The notes beneath the pieces are model-generated. The model had not been told where the DNA came from. It searched no databases and saw only the letters and a list, made by a program, of their open reading frames with translations. The position numbers and the translations under genes were made by a program. DNA of 64,000 nucleotides from Streptomyces sp. CHD11 (GTDB lineage Bacteria > Actinomycetota > Actinomycetes > Streptomycetales > Streptomycetaceae): the NCBI RefSeq assembly GCF_018638295.1, contig NZ_JABTTS010000031.1:10398-74397 (forward strand). The letters run 5' to 3'. Of this stretch, positions 34,545 to 42,965 are shown piece after piece. The first letter of the stretch is position 1. Each line of letters begins with the position of its first letter.

Positions 34545-35789
34545 TCAGGCGTGCACGTTGAGATGGGCGGCCATCGCCCGCATCTCCCTGGTCAACGTGC
34601 GCTTACGCGTGTGAAGGATGTCCTCCATCACGTACCGGGCCATCGGCTGGTGCTGGAGCCAGTTGCCGGTCGTGCGCCGCATCCTGACCAGCTCGTCCAT
34701 CGCGTCCTGAGTCGAGCCGAGCGCAACGTGCGCCTTCGCCACATCCAGCCGGTGCCTGTTCCAGTTGATGTTCGACGGCCGACCGACCTTCTTCAGCGCG
34801 TTCCGGCCCAGCAGACCGTCGTCCGCACGCCGCAGCACAGCCTGCGCGTCCCCGGCCAGGGACAGATCCTCCACCGCTTTCAGCTCCGCCGTGACGGGCC
34901 CGAACCGCGCCCAGTGCGTGCGGTAGTCAGCGTGTTCCATGCCTACGGCGGACGCCGCTGTGGCGGCCATCCGCCTCGCCTCTTCCGCGTCGTCAGGCCT
35001 GTTGTTCCGCACGGCCGCCGATGCGATCCTCAGACACAGCTCACCCCACGCGGCGACATGCCCCACCGGCGCCTTCGACAGCCGCGGTTCGATGCGCTCG
35101 GCGGTCGTCGCCGCCAGGTTCTCCGCTTCGTCGAACCGGTCCTGCCTCAGCAGCAGCCAGCACAGGCCGACGACGCCCGTCGTCGCCGTGAGCGTGTCGT
35201 CCAGGTCCCGGCCGAGACGGATGCTGTCCTTGAGGGCCTGGTACGCCATGTCGTACTGCCGCACCTGGGTCAGATATTTACCGGCGAGGAGGAGAGCGTG
35301 AGCCCGGACCAGCATGGCCTCGTGGTGCAGGTCCTCCTCCGCCGTCACGGCCGCCACCTCCGCAGTGCGCAGCAGATCGGGCAGCTGACAGGCCACCGAG
35401 TCGTACCGGTCGGCGTTGTAGAGCTCCAACGCGTCCTCGATCCGCCGGCGGATGTCCGGGAGCGGCTCAGCCTGTTCCGGGTTCGCCACGATCTCGGTGA
35501 TGCCAATCGGCGGCATGAGCGCGCGCCGGAGCTGTGCGAGCAGTTGCCTGTTCGTGCCGTCCTCCTCGACCGGGAGCGGCGCCCCAGGGGCGAACAGATG
35601 GGAGGTGGGGATGTCGTACGCCTTGGCGATGCAGTGCAGCGTCTCGACCCTCGCCGTGCCTCCCTGCTCAAGTTTCCTGATCACGCCGACGGACAAGCCG
35701 GCGTACTCGGCAAGTTGCTCCTGAGTCCAGCCGCGCGCCCGACGGTGCGCACGGACGGCATCTCCCAGAGCGGTGGAAGTGTGAGCCAC
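34545..35789 (-). CDS. XRE-family regulator with TPR-like C-terminus
   Basis: A 414-residue protein. The N-terminal HTH (LGDAVRAHRRARGWTQEQLAEYAGLSVGVIRKLEQGG) occupies about residues 8-45. The remaining ~330 residues are helical and TPR-like (AMLVRAHALLLAGKYL, SIRLGRDLDDTLTATTGVVGLCWLLLRQDRFDEAENLA), typical of streptomycete transcriptional regulators that respond to small ligands. The GTG at 35789 has GGAGG 6 bases upstream. There is no evident link to the neighbouring biosynthesis genes. Confidence 0.88.
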   Translation of the reverse strand: MAHTSTALGDAVRAHRRARGWTQEQLAEYAGLSVGVIRKLEQGGTARVETLHCIAKAYDIPTSHLFAPGAPLPVEEDGTNRQLLAQLRRALMPPIGITEIVANPEQAEPLPDIRRRIEDALELYNADRYDSVACQLPDLLRTAEVAAVTAEEDLHHEAMLVRAHALLLAGKYLTQVRQYDMAYQALKDSIRLGRDLDDTLTATTGVVGLCWLLLRQDRFDEAENLAATTAERIEPRLSKAPVGHVAAWGELCLRIASAAVRNNRPDDAEEARRMAATAASAVGMEHADYRTHWARFGPVTAELKAVEDLSLAGDAQAVLRRADDGLLGRNALKKVGRPSNINWNRHRLDVAKAHVALGSTQDAMDELVRMRRTTGNWLQHQPMARYVMEDILHTRKRTLTREMRAMAAHLNVHA

Positions 35790-35869
35790 CTGGTTCCTCC
35801 GTTCCGACCTCGGCACTCGAAACGGTACTCCGGCCAACGCCCGGTGACTGCCCCGAGCCCAGGGCGTCT

Positions 35870-36095
35870 ACGCGGTCAGCGACCTACCCGAATGTCGAGC
35901 AGCTGGTGCCGGACATGCTGTGGCAACTGTTCCGGCGAGTGGTGCCAGAGGCGCCGACTCGCCCGCTGGTCCACGCCGCGAACCGGCGGTGCGCGGTGGC
36001 AGGCGAGGTGCCGAACGTCGGTGGCAGGTACCGCCATACGCAATCGCTGGTCAACACGTACACCACCGCCGTGAAACCTTCCGGTCCGCCACCGG
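35870..36095 (-). pseudogene. IS5-type transposase remnant
   Basis: The minus-strand reading FTAVVYVLTSDCVWRYLPP/TFGTSPATAHRRFAAW matches the N-terminal DUF4096-like part of streptomycete IS5-family transposases. After AAW the frame is lost; a second frame continues with transposase-like LWHHSPEQLPQHVRHQLLDI. No catalytic DDE region, ends or complete ORF remain. The gene-free stretch 35790-36545 otherwise holds only this remnant and the CRISPR-like repeat. Confidence 0.65.
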
Positions 36096-36272
36096 CACCG
36101 TCCCGCCGCCCTGCTGTCTGGGCCTGAAGGGTGGTATCAGCGGTGCGACTATCTTCCACAGCCCATCGGGGACCAGTTCTCGTGCAAGATCCACAGCCAC
36201 AGCGGACGATCATGCCCCAGGCGGCGCCTGGGCCCGTGCCCGGGGTTGCGTGGGGATAAGGGGCGAGTTGAC

Positions 36273-36343
36273 CTGCTCCCCGCACCCGCGGGAATGGCCC
36301 CCGGCCATCGTGCGTGCCACCACGGCCCGTGCGACTGCTCCCC
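36273..36343 (+). CRISPR. Orphan CRISPR repeat plus degenerate terminal repeat
   Basis: A 29-base unit at 36273-36301 (CTGCTCCCCGCACCCGCGGG + AATGGCCCC) matches the repeats at 38944 and 39005 with one change. After a 33-base gap, CTGCTCCCC at 36335-36343 again matches the repeat start and then diverges, as degenerate terminal repeats do. No cas gene lies in the window. Confidence 0.6.
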
Positions 36344-36545
36344 AGAATCCGTGCTGCGAGCTCCTGGAGATGCGAGCTGTGGGGAGCCGATACAGGATGC
36401 TCGTGGGCGGATGTGCCGGCTTCCTTCTACGGCGCCCCCTTTCCGACGGAGCGGCGGCTTCGCCTACGGCCGCTCACGACGAGTGTGGCCGTGGGAGGCC
36501 TGCCCCTGCCACTCGTGCCGCGTACCCGGGACAGGAGATCCAACA

Positions 36546-38444
36546 GTGACTCAGAGTGTGGCTTTCGCCGAGGTGCACATGCCAATGGCAATGCCGACCT
36601 CGCTGAACGGTCAGCACATGTCAGCGGCTGTGCAAGGTGTGATCAGTACCGTGGCCTACACCAACGGGGAGGAATACAGAGAGGGCGGAGGCGAGAGCAG
36701 CAGCTATTTCGACGGTCCGGTGGGAGTGGTCTTCGCTCCTGACGGCACTCTGTACGTCTCCGAGGAAAGCAGCCACCGGGTACGGAAGGTGACTCCGGAC
36801 GGCAGGATGTTCATGGTGGCCGGAAACGGCTACGAGGGCTCCGAAGGCGACGGCAAGCGCGCGCCGTATGCCAAGCTCAGCTCTCCTCAAGGGCTCGCGT
36901 TGGATGCCGAGGGCAACCTGTACATCGCCGAGGGCTCCCGGGTGCGGAAGGTGACCCCCGAGGGCGAGATCTCCACAGCGGTCGGTGGCCTGGGAGGTCC
37001 TCGGGGTCTGGTATTCGATGCCGCGGGGGACCTGTACATCTCCGAGTACGACAAGCACCGGGTGCGGAAGGTGAACCTGGAAACGGGCGAGATCACCACG
37101 GTGGCCGGCAACGAGGATCTCGGAGGAGGTTTCTCCGGTGACAACAGACCGGCAGTTGCTGCCAGCCTCAAGCATCCCGGTGCGCTGTGTGTGGACGATG
37201 CCGGAAACATGTACATCGCCGATTGCGGCAACAACCGGGTGCGGAAGGTGGACCGGAACGGCATCATCACGACGTTCGCCGGCGGCGGTGAAGAGCACCA
37301 CAGCGATGGTAAATCGGCTACCCAGGCCAAGCTTTGCCCCAGCGGTTTCTCAGGGCTGGTGCGGGACATCGACGGGAGTCTGTACATCGCCGACACCTTC
37401 TACAACCGGGTGCGGAAGGTGGACCGGAACGGCATCATCACGACGTTCGCGGGCACGGGAAATAATAAAGCGACCCCCGGTACCGGGGACGGTGGCCAGG
37501 CCGTGCTGGCCGAACTGGACTGGCCCCGCGGTCTGGCATTTGACCGGTACGGCAACCTGTACATCGCCGACGACGACAACAATCGGGTGCGGAGGGTCGA
37601 GGGGCACCAGGAGCGGAGCCTGGTGGCCAGCCAGGTGAAGGTACCGCAGGTCGGTCTCGGTGAGACCGCTGAGCTCACCGTGAAGATCACCGCTTACCGC
37701 GCGGGGCTGGCGGTGGACGCCGGCATTGTCGTGCAGAGGTTCACCGCGCCCACCGGCTTCGCTTTCGCCGACTGGCCGACCTACTCCTACACCGGGGACG
37801 ATGCCCGGGTGGGGAGCCTCGGCTGTTATTTCGAATCCGACCGCAGCGTCATGGTCGTCACCAGCGACCTGCACCTCAACACCGGTGCCAGGGACAAGGG
37901 CCCGCTCGTCTACACCATCCCGGTCGCAGCGGTCGCGCATCCCGAACCCTACCGGGACGGGCAACTGCTGATCGGATGCAGCCGAGGCGTCGCACTGCGC
38001 GCCACGATCACCGAAGGGCCCCCCACGTTCTCCCTGTCGTCCGGAGGGAGCTCGGACCAACTGGTGCGGGGCGTGGGGCTCAGGTATCCGGGGGTGCACG
38101 TCCGCGGGGAAGGCACAGTCCTCGGGCAGACCATCACCGCGACTCTCCCCCCGAAAGCCGGCCTCGCCTTCAAGCCCTTGGAAGGCAGTGCCCAGTGCCA
38201 CATGACCGTGATGCCGCCTGCCGGAGCGTCCAAAGACATCGTCGCGGAACTCTCGGCCGACGGGCAGACCCTGACCTGCCGGAACGTGGACGTCGGCCCT
38301 CTGCAGAAGAAGGATCCCTGCGTCGTATACGTTGCCACGGTGGTGGCCACCGACACCGCGCCGACCGGACCTGCTCACCTGACCTTCCGGGTGGGCGATG
38401 TCGAATCGAAGTCCAGCGGCCTGGAAGTCGTACAACAGGGGTGA
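36546..38444 (+). CDS. NHL-repeat beta-propeller protein
   Basis: 632 residues. Six NHL repeats cover about residues 55-355, recognisable by GNLYIADxxNNRVRKV-type lines (LYVSEESSHRVRKV, LYIAEGSRVRKV, LYISEYDKHRVRKV, MYIADCGNNRVRKV, LYIADTFYNRVRKV, LYIADDDNNRVRRV), enough for a six-bladed propeller. The ~270-residue C-terminal region is beta-rich and unrecognised. There is no clear signal peptide or transmembrane helix. GTG at 36546 follows AGGAGATC. A scaffold or binding role is likely. It stands alone between two CRISPR-repeat fragments. Confidence 0.85.
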   Translation: MTQSVAFAEVHMPMAMPTSLNGQHMSAAVQGVISTVAYTNGEEYREGGGESSSYFDGPVGVVFAPDGTLYVSEESSHRVRKVTPDGRMFMVAGNGYEGSEGDGKRAPYAKLSSPQGLALDAEGNLYIAEGSRVRKVTPEGEISTAVGGLGGPRGLVFDAAGDLYISEYDKHRVRKVNLETGEITTVAGNEDLGGGFSGDNRPAVAASLKHPGALCVDDAGNMYIADCGNNRVRKVDRNGIITTFAGGGEEHHSDGKSATQAKLCPSGFSGLVRDIDGSLYIADTFYNRVRKVDRNGIITTFAGTGNNKATPGTGDGGQAVLAELDWPRGLAFDRYGNLYIADDDNNRVRRVEGHQERSLVASQVKVPQVGLGETAELTVKITAYRAGLAVDAGIVVQRFTAPTGFAFADWPTYSYTGDDARVGSLGCYFESDRSVMVVTSDLHLNTGARDKGPLVYTIPVAAVAHPEPYRDGQLLIGCSRGVALRATITEGPPTFSLSSGGSSDQLVRGVGLRYPGVHVRGEGTVLGQTITATLPPKAGLAFKPLEGSAQCHMTVMPPAGASKDIVAELSADGQTLTCRNVDVGPLQKKDPCVVYVATVVATDTAPTGPAHLTFRVGDVESKSSGLEVVQQG

Positions 38445-38943
38445 CCGCCCCGACGCCCGGCAGCGTGGCGGGGCGGCTGCCGCGCTTCGCCCCAGCCGGC
38501 GTGGACACCTTGCGGCCCGTTGCCATACCGGCTGAGCACCACGGCAGCCGGCTCACGGTAACCCTGCCGCCCGGATTCATCCGCCCCATGCTCCGCCGAA
38601 CGCCCGGACAGCAGACGGCCGCGCCGTCCACTGCCGCTCCGGCGCCGTCGAAGTCCGACCCGTCACGGCAGTACGCCCGGTGCGAATTTCGTGGGCTCGC
38701 AGTGATCGCTGAGAGAGCAGCGGCCCATTGTGATGAGATAGTTCGCAGGCCGTGTGAGCCGGCCCCGCTACGGGACGGATGCGATGGCGTGTCAGCCAGG
38801 GCCGGGCAGAGTTCGCCGACAACTGCGTGCTCTCCCCCTCCGGATCCAGGAGTCTGCACCACCACCCAATACCCCATATACCGGAATCTGCAGAAGTCAT
38901 AGAGAACACGTCTCGGCGACCATAGACTCCCAGGTCAAACAGC
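38445..38943. other. Gene-free stretch, possibly decayed coding DNA
   Basis: No gene I can support. Just after the NHL gene a short plus-strand reading (HHGSRLTVTLPPGF) resembles its beta-rich C-terminal part, suggesting a decayed duplicate. Codon bias is weak and there is no start with a ribosome site. Confidence 0.4.
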
Positions 38944-39033
38944 CTGCTCCCCGCACCCGCGGGGATGGCCCCCAGGCCTCCGTCTTCGAACGGATCATCC
39001 CCTTCTGCTCCCCGCATCCGCGGGGATGGCCCT
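38944..39033 (+). CRISPR. Two-repeat CRISPR mini-array (type I-E-like repeat)
   Basis: Repeats at 38944-38972 and 39005-39033 are 29 bases each and differ at two positions (C to T in the loop and at the last base). They contain the CCCCGC..GCGGGG palindrome typical of streptomycete type I-E repeats and flank one 32-base spacer (38973-39004), the exact I-E spacing. No adaptation or Cascade genes are in the window. Confidence 0.75.
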
Positions 39034-39405
39034 CCGGCTTCGTCTGCGTGATCGCTTACGACGGTGACGAAGTGGTGGGCTTCGCCTATGGAGCTCCCGC
39101 CACTGCGACCCGGGAGCGGTGGCGCGAGCATCTCGACCCAGCACCCGAGAAGGCGGTGATCTTCTCGTACGCCGAGCTGGCTGTCAGCCCCAAGAAAGAG
39201 GAAGCAGGGCGTGGCCCACGCGCTGTCCCGGGCGCTCCTGGAGGCTCGGCCGGAGGGCCTCGTCGTCCTCCTGGTCGACGTCACGCACCCCCCGGGTCCA
39301 GGCGTTGCACGAGTCCTGGGGCTTCAGGAAGGCCGGGGAGCGACAGCCCTTCCCGGACTCCCCGGTGCACGCCGTCATGCTCGCCGAACTGCCGCTCTCA
39401 CACCG
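39034..39405 (+). pseudogene. GNAT acetyltransferase pseudogene
   Basis: The readings CVIAYDGDEVVGFAYGAPA, then VAHALSRALLEARPEGLVVLLVDVTHP, then VQALHESWGFRKAGERQPF together trace the C-terminal two thirds of a GNAT acetyltransferase. They lie in three different frames, with shifts near 39205 and 39292. The N-terminal part is missing exactly where the second CRISPR repeat ends. Confidence 0.7.
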
Positions 39406-39417
39406 ACCTGGACAGTC

Positions 39418-39565
39418 GCCGGGGTGCCGCGTCGGCCATGCCCGCCAGGCCGATGCTCCGCATCACGTGTGCGATCCGCTTGTGGTTGACCTGCTCGTCG
39501 TCCTCGCGGGGCTCGGCGGTGATCCTCGGGACGCCGCAGGTGCCGTCCGGCTCGTGGTGCGCGGG
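39418..39565 (-). pseudogene. IS3-family OrfB transposase remnant
   Basis: The minus-strand reading GTCGVPRITAEPREDDEQVNHKRIAHVMRSIGLAGM matches the HTH_21 region of IS3-type OrfB (consensus GTYGxPRIxxELxxxGxxVxxKRVARLMRxxGLxG). Only about 48 codons remain. Confidence 0.75.
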
Positions 39566-40020
39566 CCGGATCCGGGGTTCAGTCGAGATACGCGCCCAAC
39601 GGACAACGGGACGATCTTGGAGGCCGAACCGTCACGATAAATCAGGCATTCACTGCGGTCGTTGCGAACGCGTCTGCGCGATCGAACGTCCGCCCGCATG
39701 CGGTTCTGCTGTGTGGACAGGCGACGTTTGTTCTATCTCTCCTGAACGAGCCGGTCTACCTATAACGGCGGCGGCCCGCTTCGCGGCTCAGATGGCCAAC
39801 CTCGTCCCCACCGGCTGAACACCCCGCCCAGGGCCCTGAGCGGCCCTCACTTCCGGGTGCCTTCTTCGTGTCCGCCCGGTAGCACCGGCTGAACCGGTTT
39901 GTTCTTGAGGGCCAGAACAAGCACGAGGAACTACGCCGAAGCCCTGGGCGCAGAGTCCCGCCCGGAAGGGGTCAGGAACGGAGAAGCCTCCGGTGGGGGT
40001 GCGTGGCTAGCGTGTGCCGG
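39566..40020. other. Gene-free stretch
   Basis: No coding signal, repeat or hairpin I can support. It separates the decayed zone from the VOC/AraC genes. Confidence 0.5.
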
Positions 40021-40443
40021 ATGGACCTCACCCTTCATACGAGTTCCCTGCCGCACGACGACCCGGACGCCGCCCTGGCCTTCTACCGCGATGTCCTCGG
40101 CTTCGAGATCCGCAGCGACGTGGGACGGGGCAAGGCGCGCTGGATCACGGTCGGTCCGGCCGGCCGGCCGGACTCCGCCCTCCTCCTGGCGCCGGTGGGC
40201 GCCGACCCCTCGATCACCGCGTCGGAACGCGACACCGTCCTGGAGATGATGGCCAAGGGCACCTATGGCTGGGTCATGCTCGCCACCCGCGACCTCGACG
40301 CCACGTTCGACCGGGTGCAGGCGACCGACGCCGAGGTCGTCCAGGAGCCCGTCCTCCAGCCGCACGGCGTCCGCGACTGCGCGTTCCGTGATCCCGCGGG
40401 CAACCTGATCCGCATCCGGGAACTGCGCTCCGACACCGACTGA
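40021..40443 (+). CDS. VOC-family protein
   Basis: A 140-residue glyoxalase/bleomycin-resistance-fold protein. It starts MDLTLHTSSLPHDDPDAALAFYRDVLGFEIRSDV and ends VRDCAFRDPAGNLIRIREL, a full single VOC module pair. The ATG at 40021 is the best N-terminus; a GTG at 40003 is possible. It forms a three-gene set with an AraC-type regulator and another VOC protein, a common stress or detoxification arrangement. Confidence 0.82.
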   Translation: MDLTLHTSSLPHDDPDAALAFYRDVLGFEIRSDVGRGKARWITVGPAGRPDSALLLAPVGADPSITASERDTVLEMMAKGTYGWVMLATRDLDATFDRVQATDAEVVQEPVLQPHGVRDCAFRDPAGNLIRIRELRSDTD

Positions 40444-40458
40444 GAGGGTGGCTCCGCG

Positions 40459-40932
40459 ATGTGCAACCCCGCGTTGAGGCAGGCGCTGATCGCCGCGCAC
40501 CGTCTGCTCGAGCTCGCGCGCCTGCGCCGCGTCCGCGACCGGATCGACCGCGAGTACACTCGGCCGCTGGACGTCGAGGCGCTCGCCCGCGACGCGGACA
40601 TGCCGCCCGGACAGCTCGGCCGGCGGTTCCGTGACGCCTACGGACTGTCGCCGTACGCCTATCTGACGGTGCGCCGGGTCGAGCACGCGATGGCCCTGCT
40701 GCGGCACGGTGACCACGGCCCTGCCGAGCTCGGCCGCGCGGTCGGCTGCCCGTCGACGGCGGTCCTCGTCGCCCGCTTCACGGAGCTGGCCGGCATGCCG
40801 CCCGGCGTCTACCGGCGCCTCGCGGCGGCCGGCACCCCGGGACTGCCGTGGCGGGTGACGGCACCGGTGCCGTCATCGAGCAGGAATGGAGAAGCCACGG
40901 CGAACGCCCCGCACCTAGCGTTACTGCCATGA
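40459..40932 (+). CDS. Small AraC-family regulator
   Basis: 157 residues, essentially only the AraC DNA-binding domain: YTRPLDVEALARDADMPPGQLGRRFRDAYGLSPYAYLTVRRVEHAMALLRHG and VARFTELAGMPPGVYRR. No ligand domain. It lies 15 bp after the first VOC gene and overlaps the second by 4 bp (ATGA), so it probably regulates this small operon. Confidence 0.85.
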   Translation: MCNPALRQALIAAHRLLELARLRRVRDRIDREYTRPLDVEALARDADMPPGQLGRRFRDAYGLSPYAYLTVRRVEHAMALLRHGDHGPAELGRAVGCPSTAVLVARFTELAGMPPGVYRRLAAAGTPGLPWRVTAPVPSSSRNGEATANAPHLALLP

Positions 40933-41561
40933 CCTCCCTCACCTCCGTCACCCTCGAGGTGGCCGACCTCCCGGCCGCCGACCGCTTCTACACCGCCGCC
41001 TTCTCCCTGGGCTCCCAGGTACGGCTGCGCGCCTCCGACGCCCCGACGTCCGGCTTCCGCGGGTTCACGATGTCGATCACGGTGTCCCAGCCGGCCGACG
41101 TCGACAGCTTCATCGGCTCCGCCCTCGCGGCCGGCGCCACCTCGCTGAAGCCGGCCACCAAGTCACTGTGGGGCTACGGCGGCGTCGTACAGGCCCCGGA
41201 CGGCACGATCTGGAAGCTGGCGACCTCGTCGAAGAAGAACACCGGCCCCGCCACCCGGAAGATCGACGACCTCGTGCTCCTGCTGGGCGCGGAGGACGTC
41301 AAGGCGAGCAAGCAGTTCTACGTGGAGCAGGGTCTCACCGTGGGCAAGAGCTTCGGCGGCAAGTACGTGGAGTTCGCCTCCGGCGACGCCGGCCCCGTCA
41401 AGCTGGCGCTGTACAAGCGCCGGGGCCTGGCCAAGGACGTCGGTGTGCCCGAGGAGGGCAGCGGCTCGCACCGGATCGTGCTCGGCGGCACCTCCGGGGC
41501 CTTCACCGACCCGGACGGGTTCGCCTGGGAACCCGCGTCGGTGTCGTCCGCCTCCGCCTAG
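40929..41561 (+). CDS. Two-domain VOC-family protein
   Basis: 210 residues with two VOC modules: SVTLEVADLPAADRFYTAAFSLG at the start, and KIDDLVLLLGAEDVKASKQFYVEQGLTVGKSFGGKYVEF from about residue 110. It ends with FTDPDGFAWEPA. Translation is coupled to the AraC gene. Substrate unknown. Confidence 0.83.
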   Translation: MTSLTSVTLEVADLPAADRFYTAAFSLGSQVRLRASDAPTSGFRGFTMSITVSQPADVDSFIGSALAAGATSLKPATKSLWGYGGVVQAPDGTIWKLATSSKKNTGPATRKIDDLVLLLGAEDVKASKQFYVEQGLTVGKSFGGKYVEFASGDAGPVKLALYKRRGLAKDVGVPEEGSGSHRIVLGGTSGAFTDPDGFAWEPASVSSASA

Positions 41562-41583
41562 TGCGGCGGGGCCGACGACGGAC

Positions 41584-41628
41584 GAGCCCACCGAGCGGTG
41601 CCGGTCGCGGGCACCGCTCGGTGGGCTC
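41584..41628. terminator. Bidirectional terminator hairpin
   Basis: A perfect 19-bp stem (41584-41602 with 41610-41628) and 7-base loop between the VOC gene (+) and the apoprotein gene (-). Confidence 0.9.
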
Positions 41629-41646
41629 GGTCCGGGAGCGGACGTC

Positions 41647-42063
41647 TCAGCCGAAGGAGATGCCGGAGCCGACCGGGCCGGTGGCGTCGTGGTAGGCGAC
41701 CAGCCGGCACTGCTGGGCCGCGCAGTCCACGGTCACGGGGGTGCCGGTGCCGGTGCTCCAGTCGGTGGCCGCGAACTGCCGGCGCACGGTGTAGGCGGCG
41801 GTGAAGCCGCCGTTGGCGTCGACGGTGGCCGTGGCCAGTGCGTCGGTGCACGTGGTCGCCTCCCGGCACTGCGACACGGCGACCTCGGTGCCGGCCGGGA
41901 AGCCGGTGCCGGTCACGGTCACGGACTGGCCGTCGGCCAGGCCGCTGCCGGGCGTGACGGTCAGCGCCGGGGCCGCGGAGGCCGGGACCGCCGAGAAGGC
42001 GAGGGCGGCCACGGCAGCGGCGCCGAGCAGGCCGGACTTGGTCAGACGCGAGCGGATCTGCAT
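41647..42063 (-). CDS. Neocarzinostatin-family apoprotein
   Basis: 138 residues with a signal peptide (MQIRSRLTKSG followed by a hydrophobic stretch and ASA|AP). The mature ~107 residues follow neocarzinostatin/macromomycin apoprotein: TVTPGSGLADGQSVTVTGTGF, VAVSQC, a Cys pair in the CREATTC region, AYTVRRQF, TVDCAAQQCRLVAYHDA, and the end GSGISFG. Cysteines are present in the two places expected for disulfides. These beta-barrels carry and protect enediyne chromophores. No enediyne genes are in the window, so it is either a stand-alone homologue or a binder for a DNA-damaging aromatic product. Confidence 0.88.
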   Translation of the reverse strand: MQIRSRLTKSGLLGAAAVAALAFSAVPASAAPALTVTPGSGLADGQSVTVTGTGFPAGTEVAVSQCREATTCTDALATATVDANGGFTAAYTVRRQFAATDWSTGTGTPVTVDCAAQQCRLVAYHDATGPVGSGISFG

Positions 42064-42445
42064 GTTCGTCTCCCCAGTTGGGTGCGATGAGCGGAACAGC
42101 GCGTTCAGGTGATCACGCCTCGACCAGAGTCGGCCGGAACGCATGAGACCGGCTCGAGAACCGCTCGAGAACCTGCGGAAACGCGATGGGGCCCGTCGTC
42201 GCCCGGAGTGACCGCCGGGATTCCGGCACCCGGACGCCGGCCGGCGGACGGTGTCGTGGCTGTCCGGCTGCCGCCGGCCCGGCCCCGCTGCGAACGTGAT
42301 CCCCGCGACTGCCCGGCCTGCCCCGGTCTCACCGCCGTCCTGTGCCGCTACGGGCCTCGTCCGCCTCGCCACGCAGGACGCGGTCCTGCCGGCAAGGTGG
42401 CGCCGTCGCAGCGCCGGGGGTCACGGTGCCGGGCTCGGACGCCGG
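42064..42445. other. Gene-free stretch
   Basis: Presumed promoter region of the apoprotein gene on its left side. I see no coding signal, and apart from short CTCGAGAACC-like duplications near 42150 nothing regular. Confidence 0.5.
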
Positions 42446-42643
42446 TCACGGTGCCGAGCGCCTCCGCTGCACCAACCAGGTGCCCCCCGTCACTGCCCCC
42501 GTCACCAATGAACCGATCATCAGCGACTTCCTGAGCTCCTCCGCCTTGCTGCCGTCGTCCGCGATGATCATCGTCAGCGTTGCGATGACGATTGTGATCA
42601 CTGTCCCGATGGCCAGGTTCTTCTTCACCGGTGATTTCAGCAC
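42446..42643 (-). CDS. Small membrane protein, 65 residues
   Basis: A GTG start at 42643 with GGAGG upstream. The product has two hydrophobic segments (LAIGTVITIVIATLTMIIA and LMIGSLVTGAVTGGTWLV) separated by a charged loop DDGSKAEELRK and a basic C-terminus QRRR, so a two-helix membrane protein with both ends inside is likely. Function unknown. Confidence 0.6.
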   Translation of the reverse strand: MLKSPVKKNLAIGTVITIVIATLTMIIADDGSKAEELRKSLMIGSLVTGAVTGGTWLVQRRRSAP

Positions 42644-42965
42644 CTGCTCCTCCTTCTCGATGGGTGTGGCGCCGCCTCGTCCTCGGCGCGGCGTCGCACC
42701 GGGTCGTGTTCCGTTCGGGTCGATCGACGGTCGGTCGGCACGGTCTCGCGCCGTGCCCGTTGCGGACATTGCCGTCCGGCCCCCTCGGGCGGGCGTCATG
42801 CTCTTCGTGGCCGGCCCCCGAGCTGTGCGACGGGCGTGGACGTCCACTCCGACACCCGTGTGCTCGATGGGAACCGGCGCCGCGCTGTGGACGAGGCCCT
42901 GCCGGCACCCGTCGTCGGCAGCCCGCGTCCCTCTTCACGAGTGAGGCGTCGGGCCCTCGGGCCGT
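42644..42965. other. Gene-free stretch
   Basis: Between the small membrane protein and the convergent-side end of the flavin hydroxylase gene. I find no supported gene or hairpin. Confidence 0.45.

Noticed and set aside
36181..36260. Additional CRISPR repeat upstream of 36273 (GCGTGGGGATAAGG).
   Set aside because: Only six or so bases match and the distance to the next repeat is not 61; treated as chance.
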